Source of the DNA: Parapristionchus giblindavisi | Taxonomy: Eukaryota > Nematoda > Chromadorea > Rhabditida > Diplogasteridae | NCBI GenBank assembly: GCA_943737045.1 | Contig: CALSFV010000017.1 | Location: 248,001-312,000, forward strand | Reading direction: 5' to 3' | Length of the DNA stretch: 64,000 nucleotides | Shown: piece after piece, positions 23,342-36,200 of the stretch | How positions within the stretch are numbered: the stretch's first letter is position 1 | How the letters are laid out: each line of letters opens with the position of its first letter | Made by a program: the position numbers and the translations under genes | Notes under the pieces: generated by a model | Database searches by the model: none | Seen by the model: the letters and a program-made list of their open reading frames with translations, nothing else | Told to the model about the DNA's origin: nothing

Positions 23342-24213
23342 GAAGGTTTGGGGGGGGGGGCTCACACTCGTTCTTTCGCTCAGAGTTTTCAGACATCTCC
23401 ATTTCGTGTAGTTGCCAGATGTTAGTCTCCCTTCTCCTTTTTTCTCTCCCTGTATGTTGACGAAAGAGCGTGTGGGAGTGAGAGAGCGGATGATGAGAAG
23501 TCGCGCGGAGTTGGGGCGCGCGCGTGTAATCTCGATGGCGGATATCTCGGCTCTAAGAGCAGGTAGGCCTTCACTTCCAAAAACATTATAAGAAATATTA
23601 TAAAGATTAATTAACATTGCTGAAACGTTTTTTCCACGTGGAAAAGCAAAATATGGTTTTTTTTTTCAAATTTTTCGAAAATCGGTGATTTTGTGTTTCA
23701 AATAACTGTCATATATGGGTATTTTGAGCTCGTAATGTTTTTTCGGATGTTTTTGAGTCATTTAAGCTCTTTTGCTGTTTCTTGGTAAAGGAATAAGCCG
23801 TTATTTCCTTTGACAGGTCCGAGGTCGCGTCACTAAAATCAACGCTTTTTTTTGCATTTCTCAAATCCTCTGAAACTTGGGTCATTTTTAGACACATATG
23901 GATGCAACAAAACGCGCATAGAAGAAAAGTTCACTTTTTCCGATTAGGAAAGTTACGTCACTTTTTCATAAAACCGACCGCCCCGCACCGGCGCATGGTC
24001 GACAAATGACGTCATCAACTTGGAAATGTTGCCCAAGATCTCTTCTTTCGATGCTTTTTTTGGAAAATTGTCTATCATTATTTTGAACGGAGTTATGATA
24101 ATTTTTCTGACGCACACTCGAGCCAAAAATACCGTACCTGCCATCTTTGACCTACCGTAACTCGAAAATGAGAGCAGATATGCAAATTCGGCCAAACGGT
24201 TTTCGATAGTCCT

Positions 24214-26190
24214 TGGGTAGGACATCCCTGAACCAGAGTAGCAAGGTTGGTAGATCAAGCATCTCTCCAGGAGCTCACGTCAAATTTCGTCCTTGAGGCA
24301 CCTTCCGATGCGATTTTCACGGCTCACAGGAGAGCTAGGAAAAAGTGATCAACAGATGAAATGTGTAATTTCTCGAGTACTTTCAGATAAAAATGCGAAA
24401 ATCCAACTTTTGGATTTTGTGTTCCATAAGGAATTGATTTTGTTCCACAGTTCCGGGACCTTTTTTGTTTTGGGCTCAATCGATAGAGCTCTTCAATAGC
24501 TTTCATTTAAGCCCTTGGGAGCCGATTTAAGTTGGCATTTGGCTGAATGACGGCCAAAAAACTTCATTTGAATGCTTCTAGATCACTAATAAAAGCCGCG
24601 CGTTGCTTTGATCTACTCGCCATTGTCGGCTAATTGACAGGATTGTTCTGTAATATACTGGAAAACCGTGGAGAAAAGAGGAGGTCAACTCAAAAGGGTG
24701 TAGTTAGTGGAATCAGTCAATCCTTAGCTGACATGCGTGATATACTCTCACTCGACGAGATCGTTGAAAGAATGCACTTCCGTTCGACTGAATACGATTA
24801 ATAGCCGAACTATGGTCTTTGTCCCTAACAGATCAAGCCTAATTCGTAGATCAGTTGACTTTCATTGAATCGTGATCAACTACGTCATAGCATCAGCCAC
24901 AGTTCACTTTGAGTACAATACCTCCCACCAAACTCGTTTTTCGATGATACCCTTATTTTTTACTATAAAAGCAAACGACATTCTGATCCCGATCAAATCC
25001 CTGTGCTCAAATATGTTTAACGTTTGCTGGATTATAGTATACCGGTGTTCTAATATAAATCCATTGCAGTCTGTGGTCAGGGTCAGTCGTAATGATAAAT
25101 GCTAATTTTATATAGTGAAAGTGTCGATTCTGTGTGCATGTTTTCGAAATATAAGTAAAAACTAAAGAACGCTCCAAATACGCATGAATTATAGTGAAAG
25201 TGAGTTCAACATGTACCCCTGGAAATCTTCATATAGCACATTTTGCCAGCGAATGAAAATGTGGCGGTGGTTGAACCAGTGGTGATTGTGTTGTGGTCAA
25301 TTTGACTCTCTGCTCTGGCAATACTATCGCATGGACAAAGAAAACGAGAGAGTCTGGCCAGAGCGGAGCGTTTCAAATTACCTCGGGTGTGCCGTTAAAG
25401 ACATTTCAGATATTTTTGGGACTTATGATCATGTCTATAACTCGTATCAATTGAATTGATGATCGCATGGTTTAAAAAAATGAATAAAACGTTTCCTACC
25501 CTGAGGGAGTCTATCATCGTTATCTCTAAACGTTTTATCGTTTTGATAGTCTCGTATAGTTTCTTTTGTCGTCTGTCTTTTAATTTTCTTTTTTCGCCTT
25601 ATAAACACATCTGTTTTTCGGCTTTTCGCGACCATCGATTTAAAATCATTTCACTGCTTTCTTTAGCGTTCATGATGTTTATTTTGACATTTTATCATAT
25701 TTTCCAGATCCTATATCCTCTAGACTTATGCTGTTTAAAAATGAAAAAATTTTTTTTGTTGCATTTGACTTTTGAACTGAAAAATTGTTAGACGTGAGAG
25801 CTAGATAAAGGACACGTGCGCATAACTTTTCTGCTATTACCAAGTCAATCTGATAAGCGAATCTCATATTAAAGGGTTCTCAGTGCTGATCAGGGTACTA
25901 ATCTTAACATACTGATCTCTGTACTCGGTCCGAAAACGATCGCGAAAAAACCGCCATCATGATCACTTCTTCCCCATTACAAACTTTGTCCAATTTCTGA
26001 TAAAGACCCCTATAATTTAATTTTGCTCTGATAGATTGATGTTTATATAAACATAGCATAGTGAAGCGATTTCAAGCTTGATCTCTGTCGTTTATAGTCT
26101 ATCTCTCTCTTTCACTCTCTTTCTGTGCCTCTCTCTAGTCTTCTTTTGCTATTTCACTCTCCACCTGTAGAATATATTCCATTGTAATTC
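24214..26190. other. Intergenic region upstream of the first SLC17 gene
   Basis: No exon series found. A MITE of family beta lies at about 25262-25405 (GGCCAGAGCGGAG, TTTCAAATTA, GGGTGTGCC). CT-rich sequence at 26100-26160 precedes the trans-splice-like site of the transporter and may be promoter or outron; that is inference. Confidence 0.45.
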
Positions 26191-26196
26191 CAACAC

Positions 26197-26218
26197 TTGC
26201 AGGAACCCCCCCCCCCCC
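26197..26218 (+). promoter_or_regulatory. Candidate trans-splice acceptor followed by a C13 run in the leader
   Basis: TTGCAG at 26197-26202 is a strong nematode 3' splice site with no donor needed by the coding model. It is followed by GAA and 13 C at 26206-26218, with the ATG at 26232. The short interval suggests spliced-leader addition at 26202/26203, leaving a leader with a C13 run. Confidence 0.45.
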
Positions 26219-26231
26219 TATTCCAAAAACA

Positions 26232-29200
26232 ATGAGGATAATCCGATTCATTGTAAGTTTTTTTTGCTTGGTTCAGGAATGAGGATTAAGAATTTAAACA
26301 CAAAATTCAATCTCTGCAACCAAATATTACTCGATGGTCTCATTCCCAGTTAAAACTTGGGGAATTTTTAAAAATGACTCTCGAGGGGGGGGGGGGAGTA
26401 ATTTCCTCTGATAAAAAAGTTCATTCAGAGTAAGTTAAGAATTAGTTCTTCAGGTCCTCGCGATAAGCACTCTTTGTCTCACGCAAATCCTTGCAAATCA
26501 GAACACATACAATTTCACGAAGATCTGCGTTGATAATGCTACCGATGGTAAGGACTGAGTCAATTTCCTTTAATTTTGAAAATTCTTTTGGTAAAATAAC
26601 AGGATTTTGAACATCAAATGCAATCTTTAAAATCTTAAAAATAGATAAAAGTGTATCTTCAGCTTCCGCCAACTACACAACGACTGAAAAATCGCTGATT
26701 CAGTCATCAACTGCTTTCGGTTTGTGACACTTTCTCATCTACACTAACAATAAGGAATAACTATGCTTTAATATAAATGTTTTTGTTCCATTTTCACTCG
26801 CTTATCGTATGTACTAATTTAAGAGTTTTCTTTCTTCTAATGAAGATGACCAATTGCACTAGAATGCTCCGATGGCTAGAGTAGCCGCGTGCTGCAGATC
26901 CTTAACTTTTTAGTCTTACATATATATAAGATTAGTGTGCGTCAAGTTAATTTTCATGCATAACCTTTAACATGAACATGTTGCAGGTTCTCTCGGAGCC
27001 TCGATTCCTTTTACACTGGCTATGGAAAGGTTCCCGAAGAAATATGTCTTCCTCATGGCTGGACTCATATCGACGAGTAAGCATACAATGTTGTTTGTTT
27101 CAAAATGAGAATTTCGGCAATGGTACGCTATGTAATCCACACCTATCATTATAATGAGATGCTTGATGAACGGCCATGTTTGGGCAGAATGCGAGCGTTA
27201 GGCTTTTGTGTTATACTTCGTAATCGCAAGACAAGACTGCAAGAAAGATGCGCACTAACGCTAACACAAAATGATCAGAACTAAAAAGTTTTCTAATCCT
27301 GGCAGATTTAACTGCTAATCGACTGTCGCAAACATCGAGTTCGATCTATTCTTGGGTTGGGGGTCTTTGACCCAATGTTATCAGCCCTGTTATCAGACAC
27401 TAATACCATGTGAGCATATTCGCGACAAATTAGAAGGAATGCGACGTAAGATTGATAAGAATGCAAAATAATGCCAATCATGAAAATAGCGTAAAGATCG
27501 AAATTGGACAGTAACAAGTTTATGATCACACTTGATACACAACTGAACCTACAGTTCACCGCTAATAATGCTTTTTTATTATTTAGTAGATTACAGTTTA
27601 AAATAAATGAAAATAACAGATAGATGTTAACTACAATGGCGTGAAATCATATTACAGTTGCAGTTTTTTAACAGTTTAATGACCTTTATCTATTACAGTT
27701 ACAATTAAAATTATTACAATTACAGTTGCAACTGCGCTCATACCGCTACTTGAGACTCTCGGTTTCGGATATTTTCTCACTGCGAGAATCTTCCAGGTTC
27801 GATCACTTCTATTACAGGAATGACCAAAGTTAATCTGGAACTCATAGTCAGCGCAGAACATCTCACCTTCTCTATCACCGAGATCATGTCTAGAGTACCG
27901 CAAAGTTTCACATTCCAGGGAATCGCATTTTGTGTGACCTTTCCGATGGCGGGAGCCGTAACCGCTGAATGGGCAGCGCTCTCTGAACATGGCATCTTCT
28001 TGGCGTTCCTAACTGGATTCTCACAATTGGCGAACATCTATTTGATGCCGGTGGCTGGTGAGAAACGATAATTCATAGAACAGCCCTTTTGAGTATGGAG
28101 TCCCGTGAATAAAAATACATAACTTATTGCTGATGCACAGCTTGTTCAAAACATTTGCGAGACTCCATCTTTTACGGATTCATCAATTATGCAATTAAGG
28201 AAAGTAGAATAAGTCATATTATAGGAGCACTATGTGAATCGTCATTGGGATGGCGTTCAGTATATTATGTCATGGCTGGATCTGGTTAGTATTTTGATTT
28301 TCCCAGACTAATTGACACACTGAGAACGGATTTCGTGAAATCCCAAATTTACATTTTCATTATTTAAGGAATAATATTTTTCGTTCTCTTCGCGTTATTC
28401 TTCGAAGATCGTCCTTCACAACATCGAATGATCTCCAAAGCTGAGAAAGAGTTGATCTTACACGGGCGTGTAGAGGTCAGAGTTCAAAGATCAAAGATCA
28501 ATCAACCAAATCATGTTACAGAAAACTAGCAACAAGCGCGAATCGGTGCCATACCGAGCCATTTTCACATCTCTCACAATCTGGGGTGTGTGGGCGTCCG
28601 GATTCGCTGATATATTGGCTATCCAAGTAAGATACTAATACTTTATTCAAACTACTACTCTACTCTAAACTAATACTTTCCTGTGTGGGCTCGTCTACTG
28701 ATGAGGCCCAACCCACACGGGGCGGTTCCGGTGTCTAGAACCGAGGGCCGAAACATTGGACCGCAGTTTTTGATTTTGTCTCTATCTTTCCTTTTGCTCT
28801 GTCTCTCTGGCACAGTCATTCTATTCCCTTTTCTCTCTCCTCATAATTTATTCTTTATTCATCCAAGTAAGATATTTATAAATATTATTATATCATTCAC
28901 ACATTATTACTGTGTTTATGCGATTATTTAGTTTTATTTGATTTATGCCCATTTGTGCAAACATTTTTGTTAATTCAGTTCATCAACATGTTCAATCCAC
29001 AATACCTCAACGACTACCTACACTACGACGTCTTGAGTACAGGTAAAATCGATAATTTTAATGACAAAAGTAACAATTGGCAAATAATGAAAAAAACTAT
29101 ATTTCAACTCTGGTTTGTTCAGGCTTCCTTGGAGCAGTTCCAGTTCTAGTTCAATGGGGTTTCAAGATCTTAGCTGGCGTATCGAGTGACCTCTTGACGT

Positions 29201-30538
29201 TGGTTTTCGTATTATAAGAGCAGAATATATTGTTGTGACAAAATTCATGTTAAGGAGTTTAAACGAGACACTCAAATTGCGTATCTACAACTCGATCGCT
29301 CTCGGTCTCTCAGCCATATTCTTCATTGTTCTTTCCTTCATTCCCAATACTGTACCTGCTCTTTGTATGGTAATTCTGGTGAGTCATATTTCTTTAACCT
29401 TGATTTTTTTTGAAAGATCATTTCTTAAAGGCACACCCCGCTATCTAGTAAGCAATCAAAGCGAGAGAGCATTGCGAGAGCGGAGAATTTCAAATTAGCT
29501 CGATTTGTGCCTTTAAAATGTTTACGTCTCCGTTATCAATAAATCGCATACGCGTTTTCCGCTAGGACAAAGTTCAAAGTAAAAAAAAACAATAAGATCG
29601 CTCAGATCCTGACGGAAGGTTTCATCGGATTCAATACAGCTGGATTTAATAAGTGTGGTACTCTACACGCAAGACAGCATGCTCATTTCATTATGGTCAT
29701 GGTAAGCATCTCGCACTTAAAAATTAGTACTTTGCGTAAATGTCTTAACTGGTACTTAGCAATCTGCAGATTACTTAGCATGTTAATTCATTTAAGATTG
29801 TGAACATCCAATCGATCTGCATTTTGGTCGAGCCGTTCCTCGTCAATGCTATTCTCACAGATAATACGTAAGAAATTATTCAATTTTAATTTTACAATAT
29901 CGTTTTCGGGCTAATTTTAAAGAGAGTGGGATAGAGCTTCGAAGTTAGTTTGTTGCATTCAATTCCTGAATAGTAATATTATAGAGCCAAGCAGTGGGCG
30001 ATGGTTTTCTGGATACACGCAGCCCTTTTGGTCGTCTGTTGTGGTATCTTCTTAATATGGGCAGATTCACGACCAGCCAAGTGGACGAATACATCGGATT
30101 CTGAAAAGGTAACTAGTTCACATGCCAATATTTGATTAAATTTAGAAGTCAAAAAAAAGTTAATACATATTTGTCTACGTTGCGCAATGCTTACTAGATG
30201 TTAGAGAAATGTGTGTGAAATATAAAATGTGTTCTATAAATAGGCTATGTACTTTTGAATGATTTCTCATTGCTCAACCATCTCTGTTAGCATGCATCGA
30301 AGAATGTATTATGATATGTGCCCCCATAAAAGTGACATCCGAAGCTAATTTGAAACTCCCCGCTCTAACTACACTCTTTCAACTTCTTTGTCTGTATGAT
30401 AATGTTGTCAGAAAGCTCTTGAAAATATATATACATACACGTATTTCCTAACTAATTTACTCGATTCAGATTTCTGGAGATGCCGATTCAGAAGTTATCG
30501 TCTCCAATTGGAACGATCCAATCACAGAAAAGCTATGA
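26232..30538 (+). CDS. SLC17-family MFS anion transporter, copy A
   Basis: Sixteen exons (26232-26252, 26454-26547, 26663-26719, 26987-27076, 27726-27796, 27919-28057, 28225-28284, 28369-28475, 28522-28626, 28979-29042, 29123-29198, 29255-29378, 29606-29701, 29797-29867, 29985-30108, 30470-30538) join in frame to 455 residues. The hydrophobic segments and motifs fit SLC17 (sialin/vesicular glutamate/Na-phosphate type): NTYNFTKICVDN near the N-terminus, FPMAGAVTAEWAALSEHG, FLTGFSQLANIYLMPVAG, the FFEDRPSQHRM loop, FNTAGFNKCGTLHARQHAHF and a final WADSRPAKWT. It is a plasma- or organelle-membrane carrier of organic or phosphate anions by family; the substrate is not predictable. Copy B lies directly downstream on the same strand with equivalent exon boundaries. 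Exons 8, 12 and 14 use AAG acceptors. Confidence 0.88.
26385..26396. repeat. G12 run in intron 1 of SLC17 copy A
   Basis: Twelve consecutive G on the sense strand of intron 1, about 170 bp after the C13 run in the leader. Such runs are rare and polymorphism-prone. Confidence 0.95.
29428..29517. mobile_element. MITE family beta, copy in intron 12 of SLC17 A
   Basis: It has TTAAAGGCACACCCCG at one end and AGCGGAGAATTTCAAATTAG ... GTGCCTTTAA at the other, an imperfect inverted repeat. Further copies are at about 25262-25405, 30318-30420 and 52586-52712. Confidence 0.65.
30318..30420. mobile_element. MITE family beta, diverged copy in intron 15 of SLC17 A
   Basis: CCGAAGCTAATTTGAAACTC and CCCCGCTCT correspond to the ends of the other family members, with CTTCTTTGTCTGTATGATAA in the middle. 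Divergence is high, so the boundary is approximate. Confidence 0.5.
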
Positions 30539-30637
30539 CTGACATCAAATACTTACGGGTCGATGAACACTTGACTTGACAAAATGTCGTTGTCACTATG
30601 TTGTACATATTGCGTGTAATTTTACTTGATTCGTTCG

Positions 30638-30643
30638 AATAAA
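30638..30643 (+). terminator. Polyadenylation signal AATAAA of SLC17 A
   Basis: AATAAA lies 100 bp after the stop codon of copy A, at the normal distance for a nematode 3' UTR. Confidence 0.6.
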
Positions 30644-30865
30644 ACGATTTTTTCATAACAAGCAATTTTGGAGAATTCTTGTTAGAAATGGATTTCTACC
30701 TAGGATTTCATATCTGAGAACAATATCTGTTCCTCCACTACCTCAGTGATCTCTCGGCTAATATGAAACGAAGAGACATTTTTATTGCAATTCATTTTTC
30801 TCGTATCCATGGAATGCTACACAGGTTCTTTCATGATTTTAGTGGTTTTTTCAAAGGAGTTTAAC

Positions 30866-33221
30866 GAATTTTCTCCTATTTAATTTTTTTAAAAATATTG
30901 TATATGTACGGAAAATGCTTTAAAAAAATAAAATGAATACCCAAAGGACATCAGAGTGGCGTGACGATAAAATTGAGAGTGTGACAAAGTGTCATTCTAA
31001 ATAAGCTACTCTAAATTTCGTTTAAATAATAATTGCCAATGTGATTGATAGGTCAAACCAACGTCAAGTGCAGGTTCAGCAGGAACTGGGCGAACGTAAT
31101 AGTTGTTCTTCAAGCAAACTTTCCCATTCATTTTCTCTTTCATTCACACTGCGTCATTTTTTCCAATTCTCTACCACTTGTTTTCAGTCCAAGAAAAGTG
31201 AAATGCCGTTCTTGTTGACATTGATCATGGCCTGAGCAAATAGATTATGTAAGCTTTCCAAGGAAAAGTTGCGAATTTTCCCATTTCCACATTGTTTATT
31301 ATTTTTTAACTGATATTTGTTCATGCAAATAAGCATAAGTTTTTTTCAGACATCATACGAAAAGCAATCGTTTTCCCTGTCATCCTTCAAATCAAAATTT
31401 TATTTTATTTTTTCTCGTGCATTCCACTGTACAGAGTAGAGAAAAATTGTAAAATTAAAGTGTCCTTTTATGGTTATTGAAAGTTTTTTGATTGCATAGC
31501 AGAACCGCTACTTACCCAATCTATCATATACATTGGTTCTCTAAAAAAACACATGCTATATCGTGGTGTGACCTTTGGACAAAGTGAGAAAGAGTTCCAC
31601 TGATAGAGCGATTGAAAAAAGGTCTGACGAACTGTTGAAATGGGGGCGAATTGATGTATCTAACGTATACTTTCGTTCTCTGCTATGATTGTTCCCTTAT
31701 CTTTATTGCTATCCGTCTAGATCGATGATCTTATCATATACTCTTGATCTTTATATCCATTTCTAGGGTAGACGAACCAAAACAACTAAAGATGCGGTGG
31801 GTACGATTTGTGGTCAGTTTTTTTTATAGATTTCCCCCCAGTTCTTGCCAGGAATAAATTACTCGAATATTTAAAAAAAATCGATGAATGATTATTTAAG
31901 GTCCTTGGAATAGTCACTGTATGTCTAACGCAGATTCTCGCTAATCAAAACACGTACAACTTCACTAAGATCTGTGTAGATAACGTTACTGATGGTGAGA
32001 AGTATTACATGATGACGTCATTATTATTCTTTTTTATACTCTGGAATTTTCTCCTATTTAATTTTTTTAAAAATATTGTATATGTACGGAAAATGCTTTA
32101 AAAAAATAAAATGAATACCCAAAGGACATCAGAGTGGCGTGACGATAAAATTGAGAGTGTGACAAAGTGTCATTCTAAATAAGCTACTCTAAATTTCGTT
32201 TAAATAATAATTGCCAATGTGATTGATAGGTCAAACCAACGTCAAGTGCAGGTTCAGCAGGAACTGGGCGAACGTAATAGTTGTTCTTCAAGCAAACTTT
32301 CCCATTCATTTTCTCTTTCATTCACACTGCGTCATTTTTTCCAATTCTCTACCACTTGTTTTCAGTCCAAGAAAAGTGAAATGCCGTTCTTGTTGACATT
32401 GATCATGGCCTGAGCAAATAGATTATGTAAGCTTTCCAAGGAAAAGTTGCGAATTTTCCCATTTCCACATTGTTTATTATTTTTTAACTGATATTTGTTC
32501 ATGCAAATAAGCATAAGTTTTTTTCAGACATCATACGAAAAGCAATCGTTTTCCCTGTCATCCTTCAAATCAAAATTTTATTTTATTTTTTCTCGTGCAT
32601 TCCACTGTACAGAGTAGAGAAAAATTGTAAAATTAAAGTGTCCTTTTATGGTTATTGAAAGTTTTTTGATTGCATAGCAGAACCGCTACTTACCCAATCT
32701 ATCATATACATTGGTTCTCTAAAAAAACACATGCTATATCGTGGTGTGACCTTTGGACAAAGTGAGAAAGAGTTCCACTGATAGAGCGATTGAAAAAAGG
32801 TCTGACGAACTGTTGAAATGGGGGCGAATTGATGTATCTAACGTATACTTTCGTTCTCTGCTATGATTGTTCCCTTATCTTTATTGCTATCCGTCTAGAT
32901 CGATGATCTTATCATATACTCTTGATCTTTATATCCATTTCTAGGGTAGACGAACCAAAACAACTAAAGATGCGGTGGGTACGATTTGTGGTCAGTTTTT
33001 TTTATAGATTTCCCCCCAGTTCTTGCCAGGAATAAATTACTCGAATATTTAAAAAAAATCGATGAATGATTATTTAAGGTCCTTGGAATAGTCACTGTAT
33101 GTCTAACGCAGATTCTCGCTAATCAAAACACGTACAACTTCACTAAGATCTGTGTAGATAACGTTACTGATGGTGAGAAGTATTACATGATGACGTCATT
33201 ATTATTCTTTTTTATACTCTG
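30866..33221. repeat. Tandem duplication, 1,178-bp unit, two copies
   Basis: Unit 1 is 30866-32043 and unit 2 is 32044-33221; I saw no base difference between them. The unit contains the putative promoter, a TTTCTAG trans-splice-like acceptor, exon 1 and exon 2 of SLC17 B, plus an identical non-coding 64-codon frame. The right breakpoint lies about 5 bp inside the MITE that begins at 33217. It is either very recent or an assembly duplication. Confidence 0.9.
31792..31994 (+). CDS. Upstream duplicate of SLC17 B exons 1-2
   Basis: Exon 1 (31792-31812, MRWVRFV) and exon 2 (31901-31994) are identical to 32970-32990 and 33079-33172. They keep their start codon, donors and the TTCTAG acceptor at 31761-31766. 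Transcripts starting here could splice exon 2 directly to exon 3 at 33546 and give the same protein, so this is an alternative promoter and first-exon pair and not a separate gene. Splicing exon 2 copy 1 to exon 2 copy 2 would break the frame, since each is 94 nt. Confidence 0.7.
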
Positions 33222-36200
33222 GTATTTTGCCACTTAAAGTCTACTTAAACTACGTCACAGACTTTAAGTAGACTTTAAGTAAACTTTAAGTGAAAGAACA
33301 TTTAACGAAATGCATTACAGTATACCACACCACTTTAAGTAGACTTACGTTTCACTTTAAGTTTACTTAAAGTCTACTTAAAGTGGGAAAGTTTAAGTAG
33401 ACTTTAAGTGGCAAAATACCAGAGTAGATTATATATTATATTATGTATACTATGCTTGCGAATACTTTTAAGCTAAAACTAAGTTCGTAATATGCGCGGT
33501 TTTTAGTATAATAATTGATGAATTCATTTAATATTTTTCCTTCAGCATCTGCTCATTACAACAGCATGGAACAATCGATTATTCAAGCTTCTCCAGCTAT
33601 TGGTAAGCCTTAACGAATATTTTAAGAATGAGTGAATATTTTTCCAATAGATTGTTAACCAAAATAACATAAATACTAATTTTTATCATTAACAGAAGTT
33701 ATTTTAAAAATTTATATTTATCAGTGATTCACATGAAATCATCTCATTGAAAACACCCTCAATGATAGAGAAAGTGCAAGGTGTCATCCAAAAAAGAGTA
33801 TAACCGTGACCGATGTGATAAGGGAAAGATCAAGAGCAAATGGTTGAGATTGTGCAAATGTGTATCATTTAACGGTCAAGTAATATTATGAGAGTAAACG
33901 CATCATGTTCCCTATACATATGTGAGCAAGTATCTTTCGTACATTTGAGAAATGTTCGCTACATTTTTCAAAATACAGTAAATTAATAACTCTGAAATAT
34001 TGCTCTGCGTCGTTTCTTACAATTAGCAAATTTACTATCAATGTAGTAACAAAGTTGCACAGCTTAACTTTTGAGATGTACTGTGGAACATTTGATAATG
34101 AAAAAAAATAGTCTTTATGAATATTCAAGTAGTGATAATACCACTAAGAAGAACCGCTATCATTTATATAGAGAACATTATCAGGAGCGTTAGCTGCTTC
34201 GGTTCCTCTTACAATCGCTATGGAACATCTGCCAAAGAAATACGTCTTTCTAGTCGCTGGAGTCATATCAACAAGTCAGTTTTTTTTATCGGAATTTGAA
34301 TATTTTAATATCATTTTTACTAAACAATGAACAGAAAGAAACGCAAAACCGCTTTCCGGGGGAAATGTGACGTCATCAATGTAGGATTTCTTGAAAAAAA
34401 ACTCCGCCTACACTAATGACGTCACATTTTCTCGGATAATGGTTTTCCTTTATTCATGCATACGGCCACTGGGATCTATGAAATTTTTAAAATAATTCAT
34501 GTCTCATGGAGAAAAATGCTAACGTTATGCCAGATTAAGCCTGACTAAGCTACACTATTTTCAGTTGCAACTGCTGTCATTCCGTATTTCGAGACCCTGG
34601 GCTCGGGCTCGGCATATTTTCTCGCCGCTCGAGTTTTTCAGGTACCACTCTCATTGTTACTGTTTTGTTCACCGAGGATTTATTATAATTGAAAATTTTG
34701 CACCTTAAATTGTTCAGCAATATTTGTGTTGATACTTTATTTGCACTATGCATATTATAGGGTATCGCTTGCTGTATCACTTTCCCCATGGCCGGAACCG
34801 TAACCGCCGAATGGGCTTCACTCACCGAACATGGAATCTTCCTGGCATTCTTGACAGGATTCACTCAATTAGCGAATATTTACCTGATGCCTGTGGCAGG
34901 TTTGCAAGCTTGACAAAGGGAAGACGATCGTTGAACAGTATCCCTTTCATTAATAAAAAAAATCAATGTACCAATTCGAGGTTTACTGTGTTCGTCATCA
35001 CACGGATGGAGATCGGTTTATTACTTCATGGCGGCATCAGGTGAGATTTAAAGATTAGCTTTGCCCCTCCTCCTCAAGTTACATGTCATTTACGCAGCGA
35101 AAAATCGGATACCATAGAAGCAGAAAATTTCGTTTACTCTGACTGTTAGTTAAAAGTTCTGAGTATCACTGATAAGCGGCCGATTACTGAAGTTTTAGAA
35201 TATTGTGCTTTCAGGCCTGATCGCATTCGGTCTATTCGCATTCTTCTTCGAAGATCGTCCAACACAGCACCGAATGATAACAGATGAAGAGAAGAAGTGG
35301 ATTATGAAGGGAAGACACGAGGTTGGTAGATCATACACTATATATAAAACAGAATAGTCATCCGTTTGTTCAAACCACGCCCATTTTTGTCTCTCTCTTT
35401 CTCTTCCACTCTCTCCGTTCCCCCTCTCTCTCTCACCAATCAAATTTCGTGTTAAAACAAGTCGCGCTCCATCTTACTCTCTTCTCTCTCTCCTATCCTC
35501 AATATGTCTCAGCTCCGATTTGGCGGAGCCCACGGCTGGTCAGAAATAATCAATAAGTGTTCTTATTATTAAGTTGACAATATTAATAGATAATCGATGT
35601 ACAAGTATACATAGGTTTGCATGCACATTAAATGTAATAATATAATAATAATAGCATAATAATAGCTAGGAAATATTAATGTACCGTATGGCGTTTCGTG
35701 TTCTAATTCGCAAGAGCACCCAAAGTTAATACTGCTTCGATTAATTGAACCAGAAATGTTCTTATTTTCAATAATCTTAGAGTTGCAGAAGAGTCATAAG
35801 CGTGAACCGGTGCCGTACAGAGCCATATTCTCTTCTCTCACCATCTGGGGAGTATGGATTTCAGGATTCGCTGATATTCTGGCTATCCAGGTATCCAGGC
35901 AACTCATTTTACACAAAACATTGAATAAAACAGTTCATCGTTTTGGCGATATTACATTTTCAGTTCATTAACATGTTCAATCCACAATATCTCAAAGACT
36001 ACCTTAACTTCAATGTGCTCAACACTGGTAAACTAATTTTTCAGACCAGAAATTATCTAAAACTATGTAAAATGTACAGTAGTTTATTCCTTTAAGGATT
36101 CCTTGGAGCCATTCCTGTTCTTGTCATGTGGGGATGCAAGCTATTTGCAGGCGTTTCGAGTGATCTCATGAAGTAAGTTTTTCTAAATTACAAAATGATT

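Larger units (their letters stand above)
22052..24213. mobile_element. 2.2 kb foldback element with a 0.74 kb unique loop
   Basis: The left arm (about 22052-22765) and right arm (about 23512-24213) are inverted near-copies; both contain CCGAATTTGCATATCTGCTC, a TGACGTCA site and the same frames in mirror orientation. The loop (about 22766-23511) contains a tRNA-like block, a (GA)n microsatellite and a G11 run. No transposase found; target duplication unclear. Confidence 0.7.

Noticed and set aside
22049..24258. Frames of 74-101 codons shared by both arms of the 22-24 kb foldback
   Set aside because: Arm copies of a repeat; the frames differ between arms by indels and match no transposase motif.
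25456..25791. 111-codon plus-strand hydrophobic frame as membrane protein
   Set aside because: Phe/Leu/Ile-rich only because of T-richness; the opposite strand is also open and no exon neighbours exist.
31041..32413. Identical 64-codon frames at 31041 and 32219 as duplicated genes
   Set aside because: They are identical only because of the tandem duplication. The frame has no domain or partner exon and lies in presumed promoter sequence.
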